Below are positions 5,542 to 6,028 of a stretch of 6,028 nt of DNA, one piece after another (position 1 is the stretch's first letter; each line of letters starts with the position of its first letter). This stretch comes from Archaeoglobales archaeon (GTDB taxonomy: Archaea; Halobacteriota; Archaeoglobi; Archaeoglobales; Archaeoglobaceae). Both the position numbers and the translations under genes were made by a program. The notes beneath the pieces were generated by a model. The model was not told the origin of the DNA. It saw only the letters and a program-made list of their open reading frames with translations, and searched no databases. The stretch spans positions 1 to 6,028 of the forward strand of contig QMZD01000122.1 in the NCBI GenBank assembly GCA_003662985.1, given 5' to 3'.

Positions 5542-6028
5542 ATGGGACTCACAAACTTCAGGGTTATCATCAAAGACAAACTTGCCGGAATGGGTTATCC
5601 CGACAGGGAAGCTCTTATCCAACTCAAGGAGATGGGATACAAGGGCATATTAACCTTAACAGAAGAACCACTGGATTTTGAGGAGGTTAAACATTTCGAG
5701 TATTTTCACATCCCACTCTCTGAATTTAAAGCCCCTTACCTTGACCAACTCGCCGATGCCGTTCATTTTATCGACTCTGTGGGTGGGCCAGTGGCCGTGC
5801 ACTGCCAGTTTGGCAAAAGCAAGACAGGGTGTATTCTCGGAGCGTACATGATCTACAAATTTAAACTCTCAGCCGACGAAGTCGCTAGAAGGTTGAAAAG
5901 CATTTTTAACAGTTATATAGAACTTTCAGAGCAGGTTGAGGCGCTTAGAGACTTTGAAAGGTTTTTGAAGACCAAAGCCTTCTTTGAAGAGGATTGCAAA
6001 GGGAAAATCGAGATTAAAAAAGACTATA
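5542..6028 (+). CDS. Dual-specificity-phosphatase-like protein with altered catalytic residues (partial, runs off the right edge)
   Basis: From ATG 5542 the frame stays open to the end of the window (162 residues, C-terminus missing). It has the layout of small archaeal cysteine phosphatases: an N-terminal strand and helix with GMGYPDREALIQLKEMGYKG, a loop HIPLSEFKAPYLDQL (residues 56-70), and the P-loop VAVHCQFGKSKTG (84-96) followed by helix CILGAYMIYKF. The family uses HCX5R: Cys attacks phosphate, Arg holds it, and an upstream Asp acts as acid. Here Cys88 is present but the Arg position is Lys94. The usual Asp, as in PDF.AP loops, appears to be Glu61. The protein may therefore be a weak phosphatase or a phosphate-binding pseudophosphatase. 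An in-frame TTG at 5518 is a less likely start. It has its own promoter and no evident link to the carboxylase. Confidence 0.82.
   Translation, partial: MGLTNFRVIIKDKLAGMGYPDREALIQLKEMGYKGILTLTEEPLDFEEVKHFEYFHIPLSEFKAPYLDQLADAVHFIDSVGGPVAVHCQFGKSKTGCILGAYMIYKFKLSADEVARRLKSIFNSYIELSEQVEALRDFERFLKTKAFFEEDCKGKIEIKKDY

Noticed and set aside
5431..5622. 63-residue minus-strand frame
   Set aside because: It overlaps the phosphatase start and its promoter, is rich in Phe/Leu/Asn from reversed A/T tracts, and shows no family signal.

Overview
The window looks like DNA from a thermophilic euryarchaeon, possibly of the Archaeoglobales type. Arg is mostly AGA/AGG, ATA is common, Lys and Glu are abundant, genes have TATA-like boxes with little or no leader, and T-tracts follow the operon. 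The lineage is inferred from style and gene content, not from a marker gene.

Layout. Positions 1-135 hold the first 45 codons of an unrecognised gene on the minus strand. Positions 136-261 are a divergent promoter region with several TGCTCA-like half-sites and one clear inverted repeat. Positions 262-5136 form a tight three-gene plus-strand operon for an acetone-carboxylase-type enzyme. It contains the alpha subunit (HyuB family, broken), the beta subunit (HyuA family, intact) and the zinc-binding gamma subunit (intact). Alpha and beta overlap by 4 nt, and gamma starts 5 nt after beta. Positions 5137-5541 have no convincing gene. They hold T-rich repeats that probably terminate the operon, a G-rich hairpin with two competing stems, and an AT-rich promoter. 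From 5542 a dual-specificity-phosphatase-like gene runs off the right edge.

Function. Known acetone carboxylases join acetone and bicarbonate to make acetoacetate, at the cost of ATP going to AMP and two phosphates. The alpha subunit carries the Mn site and the beta subunit the nucleotide site. The gamma subunit carries a Cys4 zinc site. The small gamma subunit separates this locus from plain hydantoinase/oxoprolinase HyuAB pairs and supports growth on acetone or a similar small ketone.

Oddities. The alpha gene has two lesions as read: a -1 type frameshift near 1597-1603 and an in-frame TAG at 1794-1796, with family-like sequence continuing across both. The flanking beta and gamma genes look untouched, so the break is either recent, a sequence error, or (unlikely) recoding. 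The phosphatase has Lys where the invariant catalytic Arg of CX5R should be, and probably Glu in place of the general-acid Asp.
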